This document shows, piece after piece, positions 8,789 through 17,777 of a stretch of 18,102 nucleotides of DNA. Position numbers and translations under genes: made by a program. This DNA comes from Tubulinosema ratisbonensis. Lineage: Eukaryota > Microsporidia > Tubulinosematidae. Under the pieces are notes generated by a model. The model saw only the letters and a program-made list of their open reading frames with translations, was not told where the DNA came from and made no database searches. Location: assembly GCA_004000155.1 (NCBI GenBank), contig RCSS01000084.1:1-18102 (forward strand), given 5' to 3'. How positions within the stretch are numbered: position 1 is the stretch's first letter; every line of letters begins with the position of its first letter.

Positions 8789-9340
8789 TTAATTTACAAA
8801 TTTATAATTTTTAGAAGAAAACGGCGCTGAAAAATCTTTAACATTGCAACAAAAATTATTTTTTTCTTTTCTTTCTTTAATTTTAACTTCATTACTCTTT
8901 TCAATAAAAATACCTGTGTAGGTAAAAGCATCAAAAAATATTTTGGAAGAATTTGTAAGTCTTATTTGCTTGGCTGTACAAAATATTTGACAGTTTATGC
9001 AGTTAGAAATGAACAAAGATTCTTCTGAGTGAGCATATATTGTACAACCAACCAAGTTTTCTAAATAAATTTCTTTTGCTTTGACTTCTAATCTTTGATT
9101 CTCTTTATTTTTTCTAATTTCTTTTGTGTTGTAAACTAAAATATTTTCTTTACTGATTTGAACAGTATTATTTTCTTTAACTTCTACCTCTTTTGTTAAG
9201 GATTCTTCTATCCTTCCTCTAATAGCTTTAATTTCCAATTTAAGCTTTTCTTTTACGTAAATTCTTTTTTCTAACTGAACATTTGTTTCTAATTTTTTCA
9301 GTTTGTTTGCTAAATCCTTGACAAATTCTTCTTTTGACAT
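8789..9340 (-). CDS. Tubulin-folding cofactor C (TBCC-domain protein)
   Basis: Cofactor C joins the late tubulin-folding complex and stimulates GTP hydrolysis by beta-tubulin, releasing folded alpha/beta dimers in the cytosol. Residues 1-60 form a charged helical region (KLKKLETNVQLEKR...), as in the N-terminal spectrin-like part of the family. Residues about 65-170 fit the right-handed beta-helix TBCC domain: repeated short strands with EIYLENLVGCTIYA, SLFISNCINCQIFC and the key AKQIRLTNS segment (123-131). Arg127 aligns with the arginine finger of the family's Q-x-R motif; the His usually two residues after it reads as Thr. The end VKDFSAPF (167-174) also fits. At 183 residues it is shorter than yeast Cin2 (268). 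RP2-like proteins share the domain, but the N-terminal helices and lack of a myristoylation signal favour TBCC. Confidence 0.82.
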   Translation of the reverse strand: MSKEEFVKDLANKLKKLETNVQLEKRIYVKEKLKLEIKAIRGRIEESLTKEVEVKENNTVQISKENILVYNTKEIRKNKENQRLEVKAKEIYLENLVGCTIYAHSEESLFISNCINCQIFCTAKQIRLTNSSKIFFDAFTYTGIFIEKSNEVKIKERKEKNNFCCNVKDFSAPFSSKNYKFVN

Positions 9341-9362
9341 GTTAAATTTTAATAAAATTTTA

Positions 9363-9545
9363 TTATTTTAATTTATAAAATTTTATTAAGGAGATTTTTC
9401 GAGGTTGCATAGAAGTAGGTTTATTAATAGATACGTACAAAGATAAACTTAACTGTCATATAAATTTGAGAACTAGGTATAAATATTCTTGTAAAGAAGA
9501 TATAGCGAAAAGATCTTCGTATGGATTTCCCATCCCTAGGAAACA
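9363..9545 (-). other. Open minus-strand frame with one internal stop; possible decayed reading frame
   Basis: On the minus strand the frame from about 9545 to 9366 is open except for one TGA (9456-9458) and ends at a TAA (9363-9365). The part from the ATG at 9533 reads MGNPYEDLFAISSLQEYLYL and onward for 25 codons, directly preceded by a GGG triplet. After the TGA come about 30 more codons that include INKPTSMQPRK. Composition is less AT-biased than other spacers. MGNP..D.FA..FLQEY and KPT..QPR faintly recall motif pieces of Penelope-like or related reverse transcriptases, but this is weak. The upstream end runs into NN at 9558-9559 and the 3' end of PRE2. It could also be chance. Confidence 0.2.
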
Positions 9546-9571
9546 AAAAAAAATAAANNTTTAAGAAGAAT

Positions 9572-10276
9572 TTATAATTTATTAAATTCTTCATACAAAG
9601 CTTGGACATCATATGAACCAATCTTTGTCCAACCATCATAGTTCATAAAATATAAATTCACACTACCACCAGAATAAGCATCCCTATGTGCAGCATGGTA
9701 GATAGCCCTTTTTCCTAAATCGCATGCCTCTTCAAAACTCATATCAAATTTGTAATGGGTGGTAAGCACACCATAAGCAATTGTAGAACCACTCCCCACA
9801 CTGAACAAGTCTCCTTTTACTCTTAAACCATCATCGTTTACGTAATAAATGGCTGGGCCTGTTAGATCATACCCACAAATCATAGATCCAACCGACAAAC
9901 CATACCCCTTGTAATAAAACAAATTATCACTCAAAAATTTACTGGCTGCACAAACAGATATTCTTTTATTGTACTTTAATTCATGCTCTTTAGCATAATT
10001 TCCCATCAGTTTTTCCCAATAAAAGCAGTCAGCAGCACCACCAGCCATTGTTCCTAACAAATGCTTGTTTACTTCTATGACCTTATTTACTGTTTGAGAC
10101 GCTATGTATGGGCCTGAGGTTGCTCTTGAATCTACACAGACTATTATTCCTTCCTTGAAAATAAATGCTAAGGTTGTTGTTCCTTTTCTAGGTTTTATCA
10201 CATCTTTTATGAATTCTTTGTCCAATGTTTTGTTTTGAATAGAAGGCAAGGTTGGTTGAAATAATTCATTTTTCAT
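9572..10276 (-). CDS. PRE2: 20S proteasome subunit beta type-5 (chymotrypsin-like active site)
   Basis: Beta5 is one of three catalytic subunits of the 20S proteasome; it matures by self-cleavage before an N-terminal threonine. A 32-residue propeptide ends in Gly32, and Thr33 becomes Thr1. In mature numbering Asp17 (residue 49) and Lys33 (residue 65) are in place, and the SGS segment (162-164) and DAYSGG (199-204) supply the remaining Ser129/Asp166/Ser169-type residues with a one-residue offset. Ala20, Met45 (residue 77), Ala49 and Cys52 are the S1-pocket residues that distinguish beta5 from beta1 and beta2. The propeptide is shorter than in yeast (75 residues); total length is 234. The gene diverges from TAF4 across 62 bases. 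Upstream of the ATG is GATCCTTAAA, a CC-type motif shared with ZWF1. Confidence 0.96.
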   Translation of the reverse strand: MKNELFQPTLPSIQNKTLDKEFIKDVIKPRKGTTTLAFIFKEGIIVCVDSRATSGPYIASQTVNKVIEVNKHLLGTMAGGAADCFYWEKLMGNYAKEHELKYNKRISVCAASKFLSDNLFYYKGYGLSVGSMICGYDLTGPAIYYVNDDGLRVKGDLFSVGSGSTIAYGVLTTHYKFDMSFEEACDLGKRAIYHAAHRDAYSGGSVNLYFMNYDGWTKIGSYDVQALYEEFNKL

Positions 10277-10338
10277 TTTAAGGATCTTTTTTTATTTATT
10301 TTTTAATATTTTATTTATTTTTATTTTTTTATCCCATT
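10277..10338. promoter_or_regulatory. 62-base divergent spacer between PRE2 and TAF4, with C-rich start motifs
   Basis: This spacer must carry the promoters of both genes. It consists mostly of T and A runs. TATCCCATT lies directly before the TAF4 ATG at 10339 (CCC at 10333-10335), and on the minus strand GATCCTTAAA lies directly before the PRE2 ATG. Both fit the start-proximal C-rich signal of microsporidia. Their positions imply very short 5' leaders. Confidence 0.5.
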
Positions 10339-11268
10339 ATGATAAACAATGAATTCCTTGAATCTTTACAACCCAACAAAAAGAACAAAATAAAAACAGC
10401 TTTAGAGTCATTAAGCAATAAAACACTGACATCAGCATCTTTTCTAGAAATATGTAGGATGACATTGGATGAAAATGAATATCAAATGCTATTTCATACA
10501 AACAGAACGTATCAGCAGAAAAGTACACAACCTGATGAAATAAAAACAGAATTTTTACATGATATCATGCACTATTCAGGAATAGACCTAAAACAAGAGA
10601 CTGAAAACTTAAGAGAGGCAGAAGAATATACTTCTTTTGGCTATGATTTAATGCAAGAAAGGGATAATGAAATTTCATCATTTTTTAACATGACAGTTTT
10701 GATAGATTCATGCAATAAAATTTGTAAAAATAAAAAATTAACAGTTGATAACGAAGTGTATTATTTATTATTTCTAGGAATAAAAAGAAAATTATTAGAT
10801 TTATTTGATAAAATGGTTTCAGCTTGTAAAATGAGAGTAGAAGAAGAGTTACAATCTTACGTAATAAGAATAGATAATGATATAAGAAGACAATTATGGG
10901 TGTTAGAACAAGAAGAAAAGAAAGAATTTGAGAAATTAAAGATAGAAAGATTTGAAAATGATGAAAGAAAAAGATTGAAAAGAGCGATAGAAGAGAGAGA
11001 AGATTTAGTCATTAAAAAAAGAATGAGCAATACAATAGCATTACAAGCATTAGGTAGACAACAAAAAAGTTGGATGGATGCACCTGACAGTGATGTAAAT
11101 ATTGACAAAGACACACAATTTCAGTCATTATACTCACCTTTTAATGAAAAAGATTTAGAAAAGAGGATTGTAAATAAACAAATCACAATGGAAGATTATT
11201 TATTTGTTATGGAAAGAGATAAAAGGTATTCTAAATCAATTGCAACAATACAGCATTATTATAAATAA
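10339..11268 (+). CDS. TAF4: Transcription initiation factor TFIID subunit 4 (TAF4)
   Basis: TAF4 pairs with TAF12 through a histone fold inside TFIID and helps to build the RNA polymerase II pre-initiation complex in the nucleus. Three conserved parts are visible. Residues about 1-52 (FLESLQPNKKNKIKTALESL, then FLEICRM) match the conserved N-terminal helix block. Residues about 116-170 fit the histone-fold helices (VLIDSCNKICKN, then VYYLLFLGIKRKLLDLFDKM). Residues about 178-243 form the charged helix that ends in NTIALQALGRQQK, the counterpart of the TALAALG.RKK motif. The C-terminal ITMEDYLFVMERDKRYSKS (281-299) matches the family's final helix. At 309 residues it is shorter than yeast Taf4 (388) and lacks animal-type Gln-rich regions. 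CCC precedes the ATG by 3 bases. Confidence 0.87.
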   Translation: MINNEFLESLQPNKKNKIKTALESLSNKTLTSASFLEICRMTLDENEYQMLFHTNRTYQQKSTQPDEIKTEFLHDIMHYSGIDLKQETENLREAEEYTSFGYDLMQERDNEISSFFNMTVLIDSCNKICKNKKLTVDNEVYYLLFLGIKRKLLDLFDKMVSACKMRVEEELQSYVIRIDNDIRRQLWVLEQEEKKEFEKLKIERFENDERKRLKRAIEEREDLVIKKRMSNTIALQALGRQQKSWMDAPDSDVNIDKDTQFQSLYSPFNEKDLEKRIVNKQITMEDYLFVMERDKRYSKSIATIQHYYK

Positions 11269-12299
11269 AATAAAATATTATTTTTTTAAAGACTCAATTA
11301 ATTTTTTTAATAAGATAATTAATTGTCATTTTTATTTAAACATACCTGAGTTTTAAAAATATTGGTTTTAATTATTGCAGTAAAAATTAGAATTTTTTCT
11401 TTATTTTAAAAATTGTAAATTAATTTTTGAGAATTCTGTTTTAGTTTATAAAAATAATAATTTATGGTAAATAGAATAATAAATTAAGTATTTTTTGAAT
11501 TTATAAAAATAAATAATTTTATTAAAAATATTTGTTTAAATTAATTTTATTTTAAAAGTATTATTATGTTATTTTATCATACATCAAATAATAAAAAAAT
11601 GATTGACTCATAAAAAATATTTAATTCTTTTTGATAAAATAAGTCATAAAATAAATAAAAAATTTTAAATTTATAAATATTTCTTTTATTTTTTATAATT
11701 TAATAAAGATAAATAAATGATTTATGAATATAAAATTTATTTTAAAATAATTAATTAATACAGCAGTAATCAAAAAATATAACAATTATCTTAAAATATT
11801 AAATAAATAAAATTTAAATTATTTCTCATTATTAAATTATAAAAAATAATTTTTTAAAATATTACAAATAAGAATATCATTGATTAAATTACAAATAATA
11901 TTATAAAAATAATTAGTAGTTTTTTTAATAATATGCTTATTTGTAATGCTTTATAGAAATTTTATTTATATTTAAAGAATTTAATTATTCAATATTAAAA
12001 AAATAATATCAAAAAAGCGATTAAATAACTGTTATATTCATTTAAAAAAATTAAGTAAATATTACGATTTTTAATTATAATTACTTTTAATTTAATAAAA
12101 TTAAAGTAAGTTTATGCAAAATTATTTACAAAACAAATCTTTTAATTGTCAAATTTATTAATTACAAACATTTTAAAAATGTTTTATTGTAAAATAAATA
12201 AATGAAAAAATAAATTAAATTTTTAAAACTGTTTATTTTCAGAAAAAATTGACCAATGAAAAATACTTTTATAAATAATTTAAAATACACACATCCTTA
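11269..12299. other. 1-kb AT-rich gene-free spacer
   Basis: The spacer is almost pure A/T with dense stops in all frames. No coding, tRNA or repeat structure was recognised. The last bases before ZWF1 carry the motif ACATCCTTA directly against the ATG at 12300, similar to the one before PRE2, and are the only likely regulatory sequence. Confidence 0.5.
12290..12299 (+). promoter_or_regulatory. CC-type start-proximal motif before ZWF1
   Basis: CACATCCTTA directly precedes the ATG. ATCCTTAA is also found immediately before the PRE2 start on the minus strand. It looks like a variant of the CCC-type microsporidian start signal in otherwise A/T-only DNA. Confidence 0.4.
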
Positions 12300-13628
12300 A
12301 TGGCTTGTACAAAGATAATCATATTTGGTGCCAGTGGTGATTTAACAAAAAGAAAACTTATGCCAGCACTTTACAAAGTAAAATCACTAGACTTTGAAAT
12401 AATAGGATACTCAAGGAGTGACCTAAAGGACACTTTTAAGGACCACATTTCTAAATTTAATGTTTATGACGAAGAATTCTTACAAAGAGTGAAATATATC
12501 TCAGGACAGTACGAAGACTTATCAGGGTTAAAAGAGTACATCACAGACAAAACTATTTGCTATCTCTCTGTACCACCATCACTCTATCTTTGTTTAATCA
12601 CACAGCTTTTATCTTTGAAAGTCAGAAAAATCTGTTTAGAAAAACCTTTTGGAGAAGATTTACAATGTTTTATGCAAATTTATGCACTTCAGAAAGAAAA
12701 TAAAGAATCAAATTTATTTTTTATTGACCATTACCTTTACAAACCAATGACAGTGGCAATCCCAGTGTTTTACAAGAAATATGAAATATTTAAAGAAATT
12801 TTGCAGAATAGGTATTTAGACAGTGTACAAATTTATTTTAAAGAACAACTTGGTTCAGAAGGAAGGGCTTATTTTGAAAAAACAGGGTTAGTAAAAGATG
12901 TCATTCAAAACCACGTAGGAGAAATTTTAAGCACAGTGGCAAATACCAATGTGGTAACCAGGACTGATTTACTTAGTAAAGCCAATATAGTGCATCCTAA
13001 TGAGTGTTTATTTGGTCAATACGATGAATATAAAAAAGAAGTGATGAGTCAATCAGAGACAGAAACATTTGCCATGATGACAATCACTTTTTTAGAGAAA
13101 GGATGGGAAAACATTCCATTCGTAGTGATCGCAGGAAAAGGTATGGATGAAAAAAGGGTTGAGTGTAGGTTTGAGTTCACAGAAAGTGGAAGTAAAAAAT
13201 TAATTGATTTACTTTCCTTAATTAATCCTAGTGAAGTAGAAGAATACAAACATTTCTTAAAAAATAATTCATTTGATAATACAAGCTTAGTGTTTAATTA
13301 TTCACCAGAAAATGAAGTTTATTTAGAAATAAAATTGGAAGATGAATACAAAAAAATATTAATTTTTGATGAACAGAGTGTTTTAGAAATTATGAAGAGT
13401 AAATACAATGATTTGACTGATCATGAGATAGTATTTGATGGGATTATCCAAGGAAAAGATATTGGGGATGCTAAGTGCAAGGAAGTAGAATACCTTTGGA
13501 GGATATTTGATCCTAAGCTTATGGATCTTACTAATAAGTTTATTACTTATCCTAAAGGAATAGACTTACCTAAAGAAGCAAATGATTTACTTAGAAAAAT
13601 TATAAAAACTTACAGAAAAAAAAGATAA
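12300..13628 (+). CDS. ZWF1: Glucose-6-phosphate 1-dehydrogenase
   Basis: Oxidises glucose 6-phosphate to 6-phosphogluconolactone with NADP+, the first step of the pentose phosphate pathway and a main NADPH source, in the cytosol. The Rossmann fingerprint GASGDLTKRKL is at residues 10-20, EKPFG at 114-118, the substrate-binding IDHYLYK at 142-148 (Asp143, His144, Lys148) and the catalytic-base segment DVIQNHVGEI at 200-209 with His205. FGQYDEY (238-244) and VVIAGKGMDEKRVECRFEF (275-293) match later conserved blocks. The consensus RIDHYLGKE is altered: Arg is Phe141 and Gly is Tyr147. At 442 residues it is shorter than typical enzymes (about 485-515). It converges with the unrecognised gene at 13653, with 24 bases between the stops. 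All key catalytic residues remain, so it is probably active. Confidence 0.94.
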   Translation: MACTKIIIFGASGDLTKRKLMPALYKVKSLDFEIIGYSRSDLKDTFKDHISKFNVYDEEFLQRVKYISGQYEDLSGLKEYITDKTICYLSVPPSLYLCLITQLLSLKVRKICLEKPFGEDLQCFMQIYALQKENKESNLFFIDHYLYKPMTVAIPVFYKKYEIFKEILQNRYLDSVQIYFKEQLGSEGRAYFEKTGLVKDVIQNHVGEILSTVANTNVVTRTDLLSKANIVHPNECLFGQYDEYKKEVMSQSETETFAMMTITFLEKGWENIPFVVIAGKGMDEKRVECRFEFTESGSKKLIDLLSLINPSEVEEYKHFLKNNSFDNTSLVFNYSPENEVYLEIKLEDEYKKILIFDEQSVLEIMKSKYNDLTDHEIVFDGIIQGKDIGDAKCKEVEYLWRIFDPKLMDLTNKFITYPKGIDLPKEANDLLRKIIKTYRKKR

Positions 13629-13652
13629 ATAAAATTAATTAATCATTTAATT

Positions 13653-14297
13653 TTATTTAAAATTTAACAAACTGTCAAACACTTTTTTAACTGTCATTTT
13701 TTCAGAAAAATTTCTTTTTTTCTTTTTTATTTTGTTAATTTTACAAATCACATTCTTTAATTCATGCAATTCACAAAACTCATGCAAATTACATGCCTGG
13801 TAAACAAATTCTAAATTAAAATCTTTGAGAAGCACAAATAAAGCAACTACCTCTGGTTTAGAACTACCTAATAACCTAGTATACTCTTCATAATTATGTT
13901 TAACTGTCATAAAATTACTAACATATTTAAATATCTCATAATATACTACTTGATTAAAATCTAATTCTTTAGAATATTCAAATTCTGTCATGTTATATTT
14001 TAATAATTCTTTTCTTTTACCAGGATATTTCTTTAATAAATTTATTAATTTAAATATTTCTTTATTTTTTATGAATAAATTAAATAAAATNACAAATATT
14101 TTTTTTTCTAAGGAAAGTTTGTTTATAAATTTATGAGTGTTTAAAGTGTGATTAACTATTTTGGTGTGTGATAGTGAATTGGTAATCTCAAGTATGTTGG
14201 TTATTCTTTTTTCTTTTTTTCTTGACTCTGATCTTAATTCAAAAGAAGTGTATGTCTTTTTAGAAGACACTGTGTCACAAATATATTCCTTATCCAT
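13653..14297 (-). CDS. Unrecognised 214-residue protein
   Basis: No family is recognised. The ORF is long for such AT-rich DNA and sits tightly between two genes (24 bases from the ZWF1 stop, 76 bases from the PMT-like stop), which supports it being real. The N-terminal 30 residues are polar and basic (RSESRKKEKR at 22-31). Residues about 55-185 look mostly helical with alternating hydrophobic positions (IFKLINLLKKY, VVYYEIFKYVSNFM, VVALFVLLKDF), without a clear transmembrane span. A lysine run KKKKR (191-195) near the C-terminus could be a nuclear or nucleolar signal. Three Cys lie at 169, 175 and 185, with no zinc-finger spacing. Base 14091 is N (residue 69). The start at 14297 is the first in-frame ATG; a helical-repeat or nucleolar protein is only a guess. 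Confidence 0.75.
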   Translation of the reverse strand: MDKEYICDTVSSKKTYTSFELRSESRKKEKRITNILEITNSLSHTKIVNHTLNTHKFINKLSLEKKIFXILFNLFIKNKEIFKLINLLKKYPGKRKELLKYNMTEFEYSKELDFNQVVYYEIFKYVSNFMTVKHNYEEYTRLLGSSKPEVVALFVLLKDFNLEFVYQACNLHEFCELHELKNVICKINKIKKKKRNFSEKMTVKKVFDSLLNFK

Positions 14298-14373
14298 TTA
14301 TGCTATAAAATAATAAAATTATAATAAATTAGTTAAAAAAATAGTAAATAAATTAAAATTATAAATCACACTT

Positions 14374-16038
14374 TTATTTCAATTTATAACTAATTGCCAA
14401 CCAAACACATACAAAAACCCCTTTTTTACTTTCCTTAACCTTATCCATCATTTTATAAACTAATTTTAATATCATAAACTCACAGAAAATAATGTTAGTT
14501 TCATAAAAAGTAACACAAAATAAAACAACTAAATTGTAAATAAAACACTTGTTAACCTCTTTGTTAAAACATAAAAATTGGTTAAATAACCCAAACAAAT
14601 CATTTAAAATGATTAAAAAGGCTATTATTAATAAAATAATTGATTCTTTTTGGTAAAAATTAAATTTAAAATTTTCTTTTTTCTGGTGGTATTCAATAAA
14701 CCTGTCAAAAAATGAGAGGCTGGGGTAAAACAAAGTTTTTTCTTTTACTTTTTCATTTTTTAAATTATCTTTAAAATATTGGTCATTGAAACAATCTTTT
14801 ATGTAAAATTTACGAGTAGAAATATTTGATTCTGATGATATTGACACTGTTTGTTTGTCTAACTTAACTCCTAGCTCTTTACCTGAAGTAACATGTTTTA
14901 AAGTAAAAACAGTGTTCCTGCTTTGCAAATATTCTCCATCGAAAAATATCTGAAAAAAATCATTGTCATCTGTGTTTTCTTCAGTGTTCTTCAGCTCTAA
15001 GCTAAAAAATTTACCTTTACTTTCTTTTGGTACTTCACCTCTAAGATATTTTTTTGTTTTGTAATGAACCAACTTTACATAATCTTTATTTTGAATAAAA
15101 AAGTTATTTGCATTTTTAGGGTTATAATTTTCATTTTCTACATGAATTTTTATGACTTGAAAAATAGAATTTTCATTTTTTATTGGCTTACCTGTAATCT
15201 TTTTATCAAAATTGATAATAGATTGACTTTTTTGATTTATTAAGGTTACTAGTGCTCTGTCTAAAACATATTTGTCACATTTCTCATTCATGGGTTGCAT
15301 TGCTGATTTAAATTCTAAAGACATTTCCTTTGAGTCTATGCTATTATTTTTCATAACAGAAAATAAAACATAAAAAATAAATAAGTATGACAATGAATAA
15401 AAAATATAACTGAAAACAGTGTAAGAAAATAGTCTTACTAGTTTTCTAACCCTCTCTATTTTATATTTTCTCAAATTTCTTTGATAAATTTTATAAAAAT
15501 TATAAAAATCAAACAAGAAATCAGTCATAAAAACAAAGACTCCAAGCATTGAAGAACAAATAAAAATAGCATAAAATATCATCTTTCTTCTAAAATACAA
15601 TAATAAATTAAATATCATAAATTGTAAATTAGTTAAATTAATTAACATAATCTTTTCATAATTTCTGTTTAAGCTTAAAAACAAAAGTACAAAAAAATAA
15701 TCTGAAATTTTCTTTTTACCGTTCTTAAAAAAATTTCTGATAAAAAATAAATTAAAAGTAATTAATGCACTGCCAAACAAATTAAAAAAGAAAATCAGCT
15801 GAACCCCTTTTACATCCAAAAAGTTTGTTAAAAATTGGGATAAATAAATAAAATAACCAAAAAACAAATAAAAAAAAGGTGATTCTTTTAGAAGCACAAA
15901 ATTGTTTTTTAAAAGTTGGATACAGTTTGTGTAGAAGGTGTTATCAATTTTTAATAAGTTTGTGGCTGTGTAGTATGATAATATTATAAAGAACAGTGTT
16001 ATGAATGTGTATGTCTCTTTTTCTATTGTTTTATGCAT
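14374..16038 (-). CDS. Divergent PMT-family protein O-mannosyltransferase-like membrane protein with MIR region
   Basis: Protein O-mannosyltransferases move mannose from dolichyl-phosphate mannose to Ser/Thr in the ER lumen. This protein has the family layout: N-terminal hydrophobic spans (about 9-27, 53-70, 79-101, 113-123, 130-148, 153-172, 203-229), a luminal region with EFKSAMQP (242-249; compare EFQ..L) and a MIR-like beta region at about 314-415 (VKLVHYKTKKYLRG, GEYLQSRNTVFTL, KHVTSGKELG), the FFDRFIEY segment (443-450), then C-terminal spans (about 466-490, 499-528, 540-550). The usual Asp-Glu pair of loop 1 reads Asp32-Asn33 and the HPP motif reads ESP (52-54), so the catalytic residues are not conserved. 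It is 554 residues against about 750-800 in yeast. The ATG at 16038 is chosen; the frame extends four codons upstream only to a TTG. It may be a pseudoenzyme partner or a very divergent active enzyme. Confidence 0.75.
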   Translation of the reverse strand: MHKTIEKETYTFITLFFIILSYYTATNLLKIDNTFYTNCIQLLKNNFVLLKESPFFYLFFGYFIYLSQFLTNFLDVKGVQLIFFFNLFGSALITFNLFFIRNFFKNGKKKISDYFFVLLFLSLNRNYEKIMLINLTNLQFMIFNLLLYFRRKMIFYAIFICSSMLGVFVFMTDFLFDFYNFYKIYQRNLRKYKIERVRKLVRLFSYTVFSYIFYSLSYLFIFYVLFSVMKNNSIDSKEMSLEFKSAMQPMNEKCDKYVLDRALVTLINQKSQSIINFDKKITGKPIKNENSIFQVIKIHVENENYNPKNANNFFIQNKDYVKLVHYKTKKYLRGEVPKESKGKFFSLELKNTEENTDDNDFFQIFFDGEYLQSRNTVFTLKHVTSGKELGVKLDKQTVSISSESNISTRKFYIKDCFNDQYFKDNLKNEKVKEKTLFYPSLSFFDRFIEYHQKKENFKFNFYQKESIILLIIAFLIILNDLFGLFNQFLCFNKEVNKCFIYNLVVLFCVTFYETNIIFCEFMILKLVYKMMDKVKESKKGVFVCVWLAISYKLK

Positions 16039-16953
16039 GTAAATAAACAAATAAAAAATATAAATTTATTGTGTTTCAATGCATAAAACCTGTAAAATTT
16101 GATTTATTTACTAATTTTTATAAATAAAAAATTTAGTAATCTAAAAAAGAAAAGATTGTATAAAAATTAAAATGACGTGGTAAAAATTTGAAAAATAAAT
16201 GACATAAATTTAAGAAAATTTCTAATTTGTTTTTTTGAAAGGAAGTATTCATTTTTACTTATGACTTATTTATTAAAAAATCTTTACCACAGAATATAAA
16301 TTAATAAAAAAAATTCATTTAAAGAAAAATAAATTAATTTTTATTTAAAATCCAAAAAAATAAAAAAAAATACAATCAATTTAAAATAAGAAATTAATGA
16401 AATCAAATAGTAATTATAAAATAAATCAATAATTATTTTAAAATAATTCGTTATTTGTTTAATTTATTATAAAAAGAATGTCTAATTTTTATAGAAGCAT
16501 ATAATAAAGTTTTCTTTGATAATTTCTTTAAGTGCTTTTTAATTCTCATCTTTTTCTGAGATATTAAATAAATTAAAATCTTAATTTTATTTTAAAACTA
16601 AAAAACAGAAAAAATTTTTTTGGTTGAGTTTACAAATAAAAACTTTCTAAAAAATACATCATTTATCTTTTTTGATTTTATTTATAAATTTTGATCAAAA
16701 TTTTATATTTTATAATTTAAAACCTGTTTAAAAAACTAAATATATAAAAATAAATACATTTAGGAAATTTGATTATAAAACTTTTTTATTATCAGTGTTT
16801 TAAAACCTCATTTTTTTATTAGAAAATTTTTCTTAGTTAAAAGAAATCTGTACCCTTTTTTATTGTAATAGTAAACATTGTAAGAAAATGTTTTATTTTA
16901 CTTCTTTTGTTCATTATCATCTTTTGTTTCTTGTGTCCATTCTATATTAAACT

Positions 16954-17020
16954 AAATGTTTTTTTTAATTTATAAAATATTTTTTGAAATTAAAAATATT
17001 TTATAAATTAAAAAACATTT
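16954..17020. repeat. Long AT-rich inverted repeat (hairpin or cruciform)
   Basis: The left arm 16954-16984 and right arm 16992-17020 can pair over about 29 bases with a two-base bulge in the T run; 16967-16984 pairs with 16992-17009 without mismatch. The loop is 16985-16991. A further 8-base inverted pair (TATCATCT at 16915-16922, AGATGATA at 17023-17030) lies outside. It could be a fold-back element, a short non-autonomous transposon, or chance in AT-rich DNA, though the length argues against chance. Confidence 0.7.
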
Positions 17021-17777
17021 TCAGATGATATTTTTGTAAAATTCATAACAAAATCCTATTTTTTATGATTTAAATACTTAGAAAAATCAAAACATTATTG
17101 GTCATAAAATATTTGTTCAAAAGAAAAACTTCTTTTAAATATGAGTTCTTTGGTTATTATTTCTGCAAAGATAGTTATTAAATCGAATTTTTTTTTGTTC
17201 AAATTGTTAAAGACGAATCGCATATTTTTAATTTTATTTCGCGATCGAAATAACATGATTAAGATTTTATAAAAAAATATTGACATTAATATTAAGAAAA
17301 AAAAAGAATTTTATTATCTTTACATCTTTCTGAAACATTTATTATCATAACGTAAATTCATTGATGAAACAAAAAAAAATATAGATATTAATGGTTTAAA
17401 TAATTTTTAATATAAAAGTAAAACATGTCGGTTTTTAAAAATTTTATCATAGTTATAATTTATATAAGATCTTTGTGTTGTATAATAATTTAGTGATTAA
17501 TAATTTTATCAAATTACTCATTATAACAATTAAAATGCTGTAAATTTTAAATAATGAATTTTGTATTTTATTCATATTTCAAATCGAAAAAAATTGTTTT
17601 ACTATATTTTGTAATTTTTTTGTCAAAAAGTTTTTTAACATGAAATCTTTATTAATTAAACGAATTTTAATAGTATGTTTATTTTTAACATATTTTTTAT
17701 AGCTCTTTTTAAAATTCTTTAGATTAAAAAAATTATACGAGATTAATTTTTTTAATTTTTTAATTAATACAAGATGA

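Noticed and set aside
9424..9639. 71-codon minus-strand frame overlapping the PRE2 3' end
   Set aside because: It is out of frame with PRE2 over the overlap and crosses the NN at 9558-9559, giving a meaningless protein.
16039..16050. Four-codon N-terminal extension of the PMT-like protein starting at TTG
   Set aside because: Nuclear genes of eukaryotes rarely start at TTG, and an in-frame ATG lies at 16038, so the gene is annotated from there.
17095..17286. 63-codon minus-strand open frame
   Set aside because: Low-complexity Phe/Ile/Lys/Asn composition, no motif, no CCC signal, and located in relic-bearing gene-free DNA.
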